From contig NZ_JABBGC010000001.1 in assembly GCF_012927205.1 (NCBI RefSeq), forward strand, positions 3,534,810 to 3,598,809: 64,000 bases of DNA, written 5' to 3'. Source of the DNA: Chitinophaga fulva. Its GTDB lineage: Bacteria; Bacteroidota; Bacteroidia; Chitinophagales; Chitinophagaceae. Shown one piece after another: positions 20,749 through 31,500 of the stretch. The notes beneath the pieces were generated by a model. It was not told the DNA's origin. It was given only the letters and a program-made list of their open reading frames with translations, and searched no databases. Both the position numbers and the translations under genes were made by a program. Numbering within the stretch: position 1 is the first letter of the stretch; each line of letters begins with the position of its first letter.

Positions 20749-21267
20749 ATGAGATGTATTTTAATAGTAATAGGTATCGCATCTGGTTTTTGGGTTTCAT
20801 GTAATCAAAAAACAGCCCATCAGGAATTAAGTCGTCAAAATTTGGATTCATTGAATGAGGTAATACAAAAACCGGCGCCTGTAAAGGAGCCAGTTGAAAG
20901 AAAAGTGGCAGAATTGCACTCAGATACTTTGATTCAGATTGGGAAAGAAGATACGGTAGATTGCGGTGCAATTATCAACACGCTATTTCATCGTAGCAAG
21001 TACGAATTTCCTGTAAAAAATGGATACAAAAGGGAAGAATTGACTGCGGTGATTGAGAACGCGGTGGACTCTATTCTGTCTATTAAAATAATGTTTATAG
21101 ATCCAACAGATAATTATCGCACAACGGTTGATTGGCTGACATTGAATTGTAAAAACAAGAAACTGCAAACCATCGAGAAAGCAGAGCCCAATAGCGGGGA
21201 AATCGAAATAAAATATGATGTAAGGTTTTTAGATATATTGATGAGAAAATGTGCCCTTAACTATTAG
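20749..21267 (+). CDS. Probable lipoprotein, candidate immunity protein for the Rhs1 tip
   Basis: This 172-aa protein begins MRCILIVIGIASGFWVSCNQ. It has a short hydrophobic segment ending in a Cys, read as a lipoprotein signal, although the lipobox (W-V-S-C) is not ideal. After a Glu/Pro-rich linker, residues ~75-172 form a compact alpha/beta domain. It begins 13 bases after the Rhs1 stop, the usual place for a cognate immunity gene in polymorphic-toxin loci, and nothing similar follows Rhs2. If it is a periplasm-facing lipoprotein, the Rhs1 tip would act in the periplasm or at the envelope. Immunity function is inferred from position alone. Confidence 0.5.
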   Translation: MRCILIVIGIASGFWVSCNQKTAHQELSRQNLDSLNEVIQKPAPVKEPVERKVAELHSDTLIQIGKEDTVDCGAIINTLFHRSKYEFPVKNGYKREELTAVIENAVDSILSIKIMFIDPTDNYRTTVDWLTLNCKNKKLQTIEKAEPNSGEIEIKYDVRFLDILMRKCALNY

Positions 21268-21471
21268 GAGCAATAAAATTATTTTTATCGAGGACATGAT
21301 GTGATTGCTTTCGTCAAGTTTGGATACAAAAATAAATTTCACATAACAGAATTTATAAGTTAGTGACTTTCAGAATTAGGGGGGTATCCATTACCAGGAT
21401 TAGGATCTGGCTATTTTACTACCTTTAAGCGAGGTAATAAGTTCTTTGAATTATCCAACCAACTGGGTAAC

Positions 21472-22083
21472 GTGTTGGCTACTGTTGGTGACGGAAAACA
21501 GCCTATTGCAGGTTCTGAAGGACTGATCGATCATTATGAGGCAAACCTGGTCTCTGCACAAGATTACTATCCGTTTGGAATGATGATGAGTGGGAGAAAA
21601 TGGAGTGCAGGAGGAGGCTATCGTTATGGGTTTAATGGGAAAGAGAATGATAATGAAATCAAAGGAGAGGGGAATGAGTTAGACTTCGGTGCGAGAATAT
21701 ATGATCCACGAATAGGGCGATTCTTGTCTTTAGATCCTCTTAGTAGAAAGTATCCTGGTATTAATAATTACAGTTATGCGCTAAATAGCCCGATTCGTTT
21801 AATTGATGTAGATGGCGAGGAACCTGGTGATCCTATGATTGTACAGGGACGAAAAGGACAGCATCGGCTAGCAACGGAAAGAAGTTTGGGGTCATCATTA
21901 AATGTTGGCGTATTTGCGCGTGACTGGGAAGTTCAGGGGTTGAATGCTCTAAGGCAAGAGATAAAAGACAGCACAACTGCTAATAATGGAAAGATGCGTC
22001 CTGAGGATCAGCAAACACTACAGAAGATTAAAACTCAGGAAAAGGCAATTGGAGAAAGGAATAAGCAAAAAAGGAAAAAATAA
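21472..22083 (+). CDS. Orphan Rhs C-terminal tip (truncated Rhs core plus toxin tail)
   Basis: This is a headless Rhs fragment. Rhs-like coding sequence is in frame from about 21400 (LGSGYFTTFKRGNKFFELSN), directly after in-frame stops at 21361-21366. The only usable start is a GTG at 21472, giving 203 aa. It keeps the core end (YYPFGMMMSGRKWSAGGGYR, then YDPRIGRFLSLDPLSRKYPG, then DVDGEE) followed by a short Lys/Gln-rich tail of ~75 residues ending IGERNKQKRKK. Displaced tips of this kind are known next to full-length rhs genes and can replace the tip of the main gene by recombination. It probably is not exported by itself. A low-GC gene 12 bases downstream is its candidate immunity partner. 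Confidence 0.7.
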   Translation: MLATVGDGKQPIAGSEGLIDHYEANLVSAQDYYPFGMMMSGRKWSAGGGYRYGFNGKENDNEIKGEGNELDFGARIYDPRIGRFLSLDPLSRKYPGINNYSYALNSPIRLIDVDGEEPGDPMIVQGRKGQHRLATERSLGSSLNVGVFARDWEVQGLNALRQEIKDSTTANNGKMRPEDQQTLQKIKTQEKAIGERNKQKRKK

Positions 22084-22095
22084 AAAAATATTGTA

Positions 22096-22719
22096 ATGAA
22101 GAAACTCGAAGAAATAAAGATACTTTTTGAAAATAGGAGTTATTCAGTTCGAAGCGATTTCATTAATGATTATGATTTTAATGATGATTACTATGAATAT
22201 TATCATCAATTTCTTTTGAATGCTGAATCTATCAAAGATCGATTCTATCTTTCTGATTTAATAGATCTTACTGGATGGTTGGATATATATGATATGAAGA
22301 TAATGGAAAGATATTATTCATATTTATTTAGCCAGAATCATTATTTAATTAAGCTTGCAGTTTTAGATTACTTTAAGTATTGTAATAAAGATTTGCCGTT
22401 TCCTAGTTATGAAAAGGATTTAAATGCGATACTGCAAGAAAGACTACCAAGTATATTAAGATGTCAAGTTTTAATTAATCTTTTGATTCTTGATACTAAG
22501 GATGCTCCTCAATATATTAAGAGTTTGATAAGTTTGTTAGAACATAATAATGATTGGAAAGTTATTCATCGATTACTTAATAATTTGAAAGAAGTGCAAT
22601 TGCGATTGGAATACTCTTCGTGTATTTGTAAGGAATTAGTAAAGAAGTCACAAATAGTTGAGTTAGGAGCATCAACTAAATCTTTACCAATAGACGTTTG
22701 TAAAAATATTCATGAGTGA
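22096..22719 (+). CDS. HEAT-like helical protein, candidate immunity protein for the orphan tip
   Basis: This 207-aa protein lacks a signal peptide and is conspicuously AT-rich compared with its neighbours, which suggests recent acquisition. The first ~90 residues are acidic and aromatic (NDYDFNDDYYEYYHQFLL). The C-terminal half is a run of amphipathic helices (PQYIKSLISLLEHNNDWKVI, HRLLNNLKEVQLRLEY) resembling HEAT-type repeats. It starts 12 bases after the orphan tip, the usual place for the cognate immunity gene, and would act in the cytoplasm. The pairing is inferred from position; no immunity family was recognised by sequence. Confidence 0.5.
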   Translation: MKKLEEIKILFENRSYSVRSDFINDYDFNDDYYEYYHQFLLNAESIKDRFYLSDLIDLTGWLDIYDMKIMERYYSYLFSQNHYLIKLAVLDYFKYCNKDLPFPSYEKDLNAILQERLPSILRCQVLINLLILDTKDAPQYIKSLISLLEHNNDWKVIHRLLNNLKEVQLRLEYSSCICKELVKKSQIVELGASTKSLPIDVCKNIHE

Positions 22720-22852
22720 TTGTAGTTCTGTCAGTAGGTATTTATTAATCTAACATATTTTTCTGGAAGAAATCTTTAAACTTAGATTTAGTAAGCATTG
22801 TATCAATAACGGAATCCGCCGATATAGCGAATAATCTATTAAGACCCTATCT

Positions 22853-23125
22853 ATGAAATTTGTTTTATTAATATTACTGCAATTCGGAGCCTTGCTGGCA
22901 CTCCGCTCTCAATCCCTTCCAGGCAACACCCTGGTGCCTGTCTGTACGGGGCAGAACAAGAAACTGATCAATGGTGTATGTGAAACCGGAACAAAGGCAT
23001 TAGTAAATCAGGAGCCGGTCGTGAAGAACAATGAAGGATATTGTAGGTTGACCTATAAAATCTCCTGGAGTGATGGATCCAGTATCGAATATACGGAAGA
23101 CCGGAAAGGGGCCTGCCAGCTTTAA
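22853..23125 (+). CDS. Small secreted Cys-containing protein
   Basis: This is a 90-aa protein with signal peptide MKFVLLILLQFGALLALRSQ. The mature ~70 residues contain four Cys (VCTGQ, GVCETG, GYCRL, GACQL), which suggests disulfide bonding outside the cytoplasm. It lies directly upstream of a broken fibre gene. A second, frameshifted small secreted protein occupies the same relative place before the next fibre gene at 33.3 kb, although their sequences are not obviously alike. No function is known. Confidence 0.5.
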   Translation: MKFVLLILLQFGALLALRSQSLPGNTLVPVCTGQNKKLINGVCETGTKALVNQEPVVKNNEGYCRLTYKISWSDGSSIEYTEDRKGACQL

Positions 23126-23147
23126 TTGTAATTTGATGACCTATACC

Positions 23148-24215
23148 ATGAGGAAGTTATTCTTTTTTGTTGCTATTTTTTTGTTGACTGGTACTTGTTA
23201 TGCGCAACAAGTATATCAAATCCGGGCTGATAGTGTTCGTATTTACAATGTTTGCGATACAGCGGAACTGATTATTGAAAAACCGTACCCGTGGTATACA
23301 AGGTTTCCTCTATAATAAAGAAGGGGGCAGAACCGAGTTTCGGCGGCTCCGGCTGGAGAATATAGGGAATTTCCGGATTGCCATTCCCGGACAGGATACA
23401 ATAAATCTGCCTGCTTTATCCGGTAATTACATTAAGAACGATACTGCTCTTCAGACGGCCAGTTTCCAGATAACAGGTCAGGGGGCCATCTCCAATGATT
23501 ATGTTTCGACAATCAGGCATATCATATGAGTAATCTGGAATTGAGATCGGCTAATAATCCCGGATTGGGCTTTCACCGGCACAATGGATTTGGCTGGGCG
23601 TTATATTCAGATTCTGCGTTGCGTCTCCGGGGCCGTAATAATACAGGCGAGGATGTCGTGTTCTGGCATACCGGAAATGCGCCACGTCCGCTGATACAGC
23701 ATTATTACCGGCTGCACGCTGCTGAGGGTACCAGTGCCGACCGCTTTGAACAGGGAGCTACTTTCTGTTATGGGGTAGGTGCTCCTTTTAGCGGACCCTT
23801 GTTGTCGTTTGGCGGACTGAATGGCGGTTATGACTGTCAGATTAGTGCCGATTATTATTATGGCAACGCTATTTCTTTCGTTCAAACTTCATTAAGAAGC
23901 CTGAAAAAAGACATACAGCCGTTACCGTATGCTGCGCTGCCAGTACTGATGAAAGCGCAGGTGCGCTCATTTAAATTTAAGGCTGACAGCAGTGGTAAGA
24001 CCAATATTGGTTTTATTGCGGATGAGGTGCCCGATGAGATGTCGATACCTGGCAGGGGTGGAGTGGACCAGGCGAGTACTGTTGGCCTGTTGGTTAAATC
24101 TGCTCAGGAGCTGAATGCAGAACAGACGGACCTGAAACAGCAGGTGAAAGATTTACAACAACAGGTGAAAAGGCTGGAAGCATTGGTGCAACAACTGATG
24201 CAGGCCAAGCCCTGA
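23148..24215 (+). pseudogene. Fibre 1: broken S74-type fibre gene (two frameshifts, internal deletion)
   Basis: The start at 23148 opens into MRKLFFFVAIFLLTGTCYAQ and the shared module YQIRADSVRIYNVCDTAELI. The frame is lost near 23275 at a poly-A run: GAAAAACCG here, GAAAACCG in intact paralogues, one extra A. It continues in another frame (TRGIQGFLYNKEGGRTEFRR) to about 23505, where one base is missing relative to the 33.5-kb paralogue. The third part runs to 24215 and includes GPLLSFGGLNGGYDCQI and the chaperone motif QTSLRSLKKDIQPLP. The stretch between AISF and QTSL lacks about 130 residues present in the paralogues, so there is also an internal deletion. The C-terminal coiled coil remains. 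It is clearly non-functional as a full-length fibre. Confidence 0.85.
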
Positions 24216-24289
24216 TGAAAATATATTTTTATTGTTGTTACCCATTTTTTTAAAAAGGATTTTAAAGTATCCCGGACCTATTGAAATAT
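24216..24289 (+). other. Duplication junction: truncated fibre leader joined to the LolA-like gene tail
   Basis: Immediately after fibre 1 the sequence reads as an ATG plus a decayed signal-peptide start (MKIYFYCCYPFF, then stop), with the same ATTGTTGTTACCC stretch found in two fossil leaders at 35.5 and 36.0 kb. It then switches, around 24250-24262, to a degenerate copy of the last ~20 bases of the LolA-like gene, followed by Rhs2. This is the left seam of the Rhs duplication, lying inside what had been a fibre array. Confidence 0.6.
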
Positions 24290-27200
24290 ATGAGACCTAT
24301 TTTGCTGAAAGTAGCATGCCGCTTAAGTTGGTTGTTATTGTTACTGCTGATGATGAACAAGAGCCAGGCGCAGACTGGTGCCAGTATTGTATTGAAGAAG
24401 TCACTGGATGGTGCTAAAGGCCAGCTGGTGAAAGATTCTGTTGTAGCTATACAAGACAGCATTTATTTTGATGCCGGGCTTACTCCTAAACTGGATACCC
24501 CATATTCGGTACGGAATATTGTTACTTTCCGTATCAATGAATACAGTAACCTGTACATTGGTGTGCCTTTTACAGTTACGCTGAAGGCGCGTATTTTCTA
24601 TACTGCCACTACCGGTGCTGAGAGTTATACTGATCAGGATTTTGTGATCAACTATGATACCGCTGGTACTTATACGATGCGCCGGAGCTTTGTATTTAAT
24701 AATGCACATAAGGTAAGGGTGCAGGTGCTGGATATCACACACAATGCCGGAAAGGATATCTCCGGTGTACTGGTGCTGGATAATGAAATGGAGGTACATC
24801 CCAAATATAAACTGGAATGTGCACTGGATGCAGTGAAGCAGATTAGTATGATTTCTCCCGATGGTCCTGAACCGGATGAACTTTCCGTTTCCTGGCCGGT
24901 AGTGCAGGGAGCCGATGTATATGACCTCGAATGGGCTTATGTAGATTCAAGCGCGTTAGAATCCGGTCGTTATGGTATCCCTGCGACAGCATCCAAAGTG
25001 TTCGCCAATAATACTACGCGTGTGACGGTACCGGGTAATAGTTATGCTATTCCACTTTTCTATGATAAGGTAGGGGTACTGTATTTCCGGGTGAGGGCCG
25101 TGCAGGAAAAAGGCAACGACGTTCGGCTGGAAACAGCATGGAGCAGCAACTACAGCAATGGTTTCGGTAAATTTAATTTCGGTGGTCATCAACCTAATGT
25201 AAACTGGCAATCTTCCGTTTCTTATGCGGAAGATGGTAAACGTAAGGTATTGGTGCAATACTTTGATGGTAGTCTTCGCAACAGGCAGACAGTTACCAAG
25301 GAGAACACAACGAACACCATCACAGCAGGAGAATCTTTTTATGACTACCAGGGCCGACCGGTGATACAGGTGCTGCCGGCGCCTACGCTGGACAAAGTGA
25401 TCAAATATACCCGTAACCTGAATTCTGCATTAAACCGGCAGGAGTATGATAAAGACCGGTATGATTATCTGGCAAGAGAAGAAGACTTTCTGACTGCCGC
25501 TGCACAGCCGATGGACACGTCCGGCGGCGCCAACTGGTATTATTCTCCTGCGAATAAAAATAATCACCCCTTAAATAAATATATCCCTGATGCGGAAGGT
25601 TTTGCTTTTACAGAAACCTCCTACACTCAGGACAATACTGGTCGCATTAGCCGGCAGGGCGGTTTAGGACCTACGTTTAAACTGGGTAGTGGTCATGAGA
25701 CACAGTATTCCTATAACACACCTACCCAGGAAGAGCTGGATGCGATGTTCGGAACTGAAGTGGGTATTAACACGCATTATTTCAAAAATGCGGTGACTGA
25801 TGCCAATGGTCAGGTTTCGGTGAGCTATACGGACATGCACGGAAGAACAGTTGCTACGTTATTAGCCGGTCGTGTAGATAATCTTAATTTACAGGACCTG
25901 CCTAACAAAGTAGCGGAGACGGTTACTGACAGCTTATCTGGCGGGGGTAAAAATACCATCAGTGAAATGGGACTGGAGAGCCAGTATGCGCTGTTGGTAC
26001 CTCAGGCCGGTGACTATACCTTTAAATATCTGTTGACACCGCCGGTGTTAAAGAAAAAAGACTGTAATGGTCAGGAGCACTGTTACATTGGTTCCTACGA
26101 TCTAAAGATCACCATCACCGATGACGCCTTTAACCAACGTTTAGGCGGACAACCCTATGTGATCACCTTAAAGAACTATAACGCTAATCAACTTTCTGGT
26201 GATTGTCAGACCCCGGCGCCTATCACGAGCACGTTTACCAAGCTGTTGCCCAAAGGGTCTTACATCGTGTCTAAACAACTGGTGGTGAGTAAACAGGTGA
26301 TGGATTTCTATCGTGACAGCATCTTTCTGCCGGGTAGTGAGTGCATCACGATGGATTCGCTGATCCGTAAGAAGAAACTGGAGTACCAGCAGCTGGCCTG
26401 TGGACCTGATTGCGGCACCTGTGACAGTGCGAAGATAGAGCAGGACGATATCCGTCGGGCAATGTTGCAGGACGTATCTCCGCCCTCCGGTCAGTATGCC
26501 CGGGTATCCGAGGCAGGGAATGAACGTTCCATCTTCTATGGGACTGGACGTTATAATTATTCAACGATTCAATACTACAATGCAGTTGGCGTTTTGGATT
26601 CTGTGACAGACCCGCTTACCGGTAAACGTGTGCCACCACAGGCATTGACGCCACAGCAGTTTGCCGAAGCTTTCCAGCCTTCCTGGGCCAATTCACTGCT
26701 TCTTTTTCATCCTGAAAACTGTAAGCTGGAAGCGATGGAGCGTATAAAAGGAGCGCAGCAGTGGATAAGGGATTTTGAGAAAACAGAGACATATGCAGAA
26801 GCGAAACAGAAAGGTTATCTGAACCCGCTGGGTAATACATCGCGATTCCCATCCGGTACGAAGGACCCGTTACCCTACGGAGCTTTGAGTACTATACAAA
26901 ACCAGCTAACCAACTTTCAGCAGGGTTACTCCATGTGGAGTGTAGCTACGCAGATGGTGATGTGCCAGGATATGTCACAGGCCTGTGCTGACAAATACAA
27001 AAATATCAATAACGCTTTTGATGAAAGCGTGATGTGTGCCGGAGATCTTGATATGGCATGGCGCAGTTTTCGTAATCTGTATATGAATTACCGCCGTCAG
27101 GCGTTACTGGTATGGCTTGACGAGCAGTGCAGTACTACTGCCGGAGATATCATTGGTTGGGGAAAGGCCCCTCGTTTCAACAGTAGGAATGACGCCGCCG

Positions 27201-30200
27201 GTCAGGTAAATATTCCGACTGGTATCCGGCCGCAGGACGAAACTCGCGCTAAAATGGACGCGCTGTACGAGAGTAACTGCCGCGCCTATGTAGAAACGTG
27301 GATTAAACAGTTAGCACCTTGTAAATATAACGCTGCTGCATTGGCGGAAATCACGGAAAAAATGGTGGCGGTATGTAAGGCCGGTTCTGACAGTGCCCAC
27401 CCGCGTGGCGCCAGCAGTGTTAGTCCTACTGCTAAAAACCCGCCTTACCGTTCTTTCGAAGAAGTGCTGAATGCCTATAATAACCAACACAGTATCACAG
27501 ATCCGCTGGTATGTAATACAGAATTGATCACCCTGCCGAAGCCTTACGACAAGCAGGTTTCGATGGGTAATCCCGGTAGTTATGTGAGGCCATCTGACTG
27601 TCAGTGTGAGAATCTGACGAACCTCAAAGTAGAATATCAGCAACGGAAACAAACTGCTGATACTACATTTGCAGCTTATCTGAAGCGGGTAAGGGGGATT
27701 AAAATTTCCCAGGCTGAATTAGACCAGGTGATTAACGCGTGTAATGTGCCGAAAACCAGTACCTGTACGTTTTATTCACTCCCCATTCGTATTCCGGCTT
27801 TCCTGGATTGTAATGTAGCGCCTCCGTGTGTACCCTGCAGGGTAACCGATTCGTTAAAGACGCTTTTCACACAGAAATACCCCGGTCTGGCGCCTATGAC
27901 AGGCAGTGTGGATTCCGTCCAGGGGGGCGTCAACCAATTGTTTGCTGCGTATATGAATAACCGTTTGGGTTATAACAAAGAAGCGTGGGAATACTTAGAA
28001 TTTATCGACAGCTGTGGTAAAGCGCCGACCGGTAATGGCAGGGTAGTTTGTGTGCCAGGGAGCGCTGCCTCCAAACAACAGGTACGCACTTTCCTGAATG
28101 GCAATGCCAGCATCTTCCGGGATGTACAGGTGACAGCAGACAATGGGTTCATTATGGCAGGTTCCACCACGGTAAACAACATTGTGGATGCCTACATCAT
28201 GAAAACCAATCAGGCCGGAGATCTGTTGTGGGCCAGGACTTACGGTGGAGGTATGTATGATGTCTTCAACAAGATTACGCCTACCCGTGATGGTGGTTAT
28301 ATCGCCATCGGCACCACCAATTCCAATTGTTATGATAATGGTGCGATGCTGGTGGTAAAAGTAGATGGCAGCGGTGATGTACTGTGGAATAAGGTTATAG
28401 ACTTTGGTGTGAATCATGGTAGTGAGGGTAAGGACGTGCTGGAGACAACAGAAGGCCATTACGCCTTAGCTGGTCTTCGTCGTACCGGTACCGCAGCCAC
28501 CGACTGGGTGACCGGCGTGCTGACCAATACCGGAGAGCTGCGCTGGATGAAACAGACCGGTTCTACGCAAGCGCGTAAGAATATCAGTCTGACTGAAAAG
28601 AATAATACCCTGATTGCGGCCAGTTCCATCATGGAAGGCGCCGATTATGATGCGGTAATATTAAAGATCAATAAAGAAGATGGCCAGCTGATAGGCTCCC
28701 AACAATATGACATTGAAGGCAAAGCCAATACCACCGGTAACATCCTGAAAACGGTTGATGGCTATAAAGTAGCCGTGATGAATGGTTCCAACAGCGTACT
28801 GATGGACATCGCGGAAAATGGTAGTGTGACTGCTGCGAAGCAGTTACCGGTACCGGCGACTGGTCAGACAGATGCCGATTCCTGGACGATCGCTGCTACC
28901 ACCGATGGTGGTGTGGTGGCAGCGCATGCCAATACAGATGCTTACTGGTATAAGTTTGGCGCCGGCAATAACCTGGAATGGAACCGCCGCAGTGTGATCA
29001 ACGGACAAACTGAACAGGTGCGTCGCGTGGTGCAACATCCAGACGGAACCTATGCTGCTGCCGGCGAATCACAGGCTGCTAAAAATCATGGTCTGTTGAT
29101 GCGTGCTAATAAAGACGGTCGCACCGGTTGTAATGATGCTACTGATAATATTACGATCACCGATGTAAAAGGATCTGCTGTCGTTAAAACGCCGGCAGCG
29201 CAAACAACGGTGAGTATCAATACGAGCTATATCAGCACGGTAGCGTTGAGAGGTTTATTGACTACTCCGATCATAACAGCACAGGGTTGTCCTGGCATCG
29301 ATAGCTGTTTTGTTGTCTACGACGGTCCGATGCTTTGTGGCAATGCTACCGGTGGTTATGAAGAAGTGGAGGTACCTGAAATCACGGCCTGCTCTGACAG
29401 CACGATTATCTCGGAGACCAAAGGCATGGAGTTGTATTTTATTTATCGTGATTCCATCCGTAATGATTTTGATACATCTTATATCAGTACCGTGCTGGCG
29501 GCTGACAAGCTGGAACAGTTCTCCGTGACGCATGTCTCTTCGGAATATCAGCATACACTGTATTACTACGACCAGGCAGGTAATCTGGTAAAAACCGTGC
29601 CTCCTGCGGGGGCAAGGGTTAGCCGTTCTAAAAGCTGGACAGACAGCGTAGCAGTAGCCAGAAGAAATGGCGAGTCACTGACCCCGAAACATGAACTGGC
29701 TACCGAATACCGATACAATACATTAAATCAGGTAGTGTCCCAACATAGTCCTGATGGAGGAACCAGTCACTTCTGGTATGACCGTCTGGGCAGGCTGGCA
29801 GTCTCTCAGAACCAGCAACAGGCGCTTACTAACTCATACAGCTACACGCTTTATGACGGTTTGGGCCGTATTACAGAAGTAGGAGAGCTGCGCAGCAGCA
29901 CGCCGATGAATGACGTCACCAGCAGGAATACTGTGGATCTGGCACAATGGGTACTGGGTGCCGGTAGTAACCGCTCACAGATCACCCGTACGGTGTATGA
30001 TCAGGCTTATGCCGGTGATGGACCTATCTTACAGGCTACCAACTTACGCAACCGCGTATCCTGGAGTGCCGTATATAACAGTATCAATGATACCTTGCCG
30101 GCTGGACAGGCTTCTGCCGGCTTCTACAGTTACGATATTCACGGCAACGTACGTACGCTGGTGCAGGAATACAACAGTGGTGCTGGTAATGACGGTAATC

Positions 30201-31500
30201 GCTTCAAACGGATTGATTACGGTTATGACCTGATCAGCGGTAAGGTAAATACTGTCAGCTACCAGCGTGGTATGCCGGATGCCTTCTACCATCGTTACTC
30301 CTATGATGCAGAAAATCGTCTGACCGATGTAGAGACCAGCCGTGACAGTGTGTATTGGGAAAAAGATGCGAGATATCAATATTATAAACATGGGCCACTG
30401 GCAAGGACAGTAATCGGCCAACAGCAGGTGCAGGGGCTGGATTATGCCTATACGCTGCAGGGGTGGCTGAAAGGTGTGAACAGCACTGCGCTGACCTCCA
30501 TCTTCGATATGGGGCATGATGGAGCCACAAACGGTATCACAGCCCGGGATGCTTTTGGATTCTCTCTGCATTATTTCGGCGATAGTGATTATAAGCCACT
30601 GGATGCCGGCGTAAAACCATTCGCTTCTGCCGGTAGCGGCCTTCCGGGCTTATATAATGGTAATATCGCAGGTATGAGCGTGAACCTGCCTAAAGCAGGA
30701 GTGCCGTTGTTCTATACTTATAGCTACGATGTACTGAACCGCCTGAAAGAAATGAAGGCGGCACATAATCTGGATGCAGCTACCAATACATGGTCACCGA
30801 TAGCTGTGGATGACTTCGGAGAGAAAATTACCTACGACCCCAACGGTAATATACTTACGTATAACCGTAATGGTAATAAGACCTGGGCAGGTAAGCCGCT
30901 GGATATGGACAAGTTGACCTATGCCTACAAGCCGGGTACAAACCGTCTGCGGCATATTAAAGATGCGGTGGGTAAAGATCAGTATGATATCGATATTGAT
31001 GATCAGAGGGATGACAACTATGCTTATGATAGTATAGGGAATTTGGTCCGTGACAATCAGGCTGGGATCTCTGTTAAGTGGAATGTTTACGGTAAAATCA
31101 GCGAAATTACGAAGGATGACGGTATAAATATCTATTACACCTACGATGTAAAGGGTAATCGTATCAGTAAGAGGGTGGGAGACCGTCTTATCCGATATAT
31201 TCGGGATGCCACTGGGAATGTGATGAGTGTGTATGAATCTGGTAATCCGGCGGTGAATAATGGCCGTCTGACTCAGATAGAGGCACATTTGTATGGCAGT
31301 AGCCGTTTGGGTATCAGTGACTTTGCTACACTGGTAGATAACCCGGAAGCCCCAACGTTAGTTCGGTTAGGTACACTGGGATCAGGAACTTTTACTACAT
31401 TTATGAGAGGTAACAAGTTCTTTGAGTTGGGTAACCATCTGGGTAACGTACTGGCTACTGTTGGTGACGGAAAACAGCCTATTGCAGGTTCTGAAGGACT
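24265..31500 (+). repeat. Large direct duplication, copy 2 (Rhs2 body)
   Basis: This is the partner of 12463-19700. Differences are mostly single and synonymous; clusters of amino-acid change occur around residues 740-830 (NERSIFYGTGRYNYSTI versus NEYSIFLGTGRYNSPTL). Similarity to Rhs1 drops after about 31450, where the sequence instead matches the orphan tip almost exactly. Confidence 0.85.
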
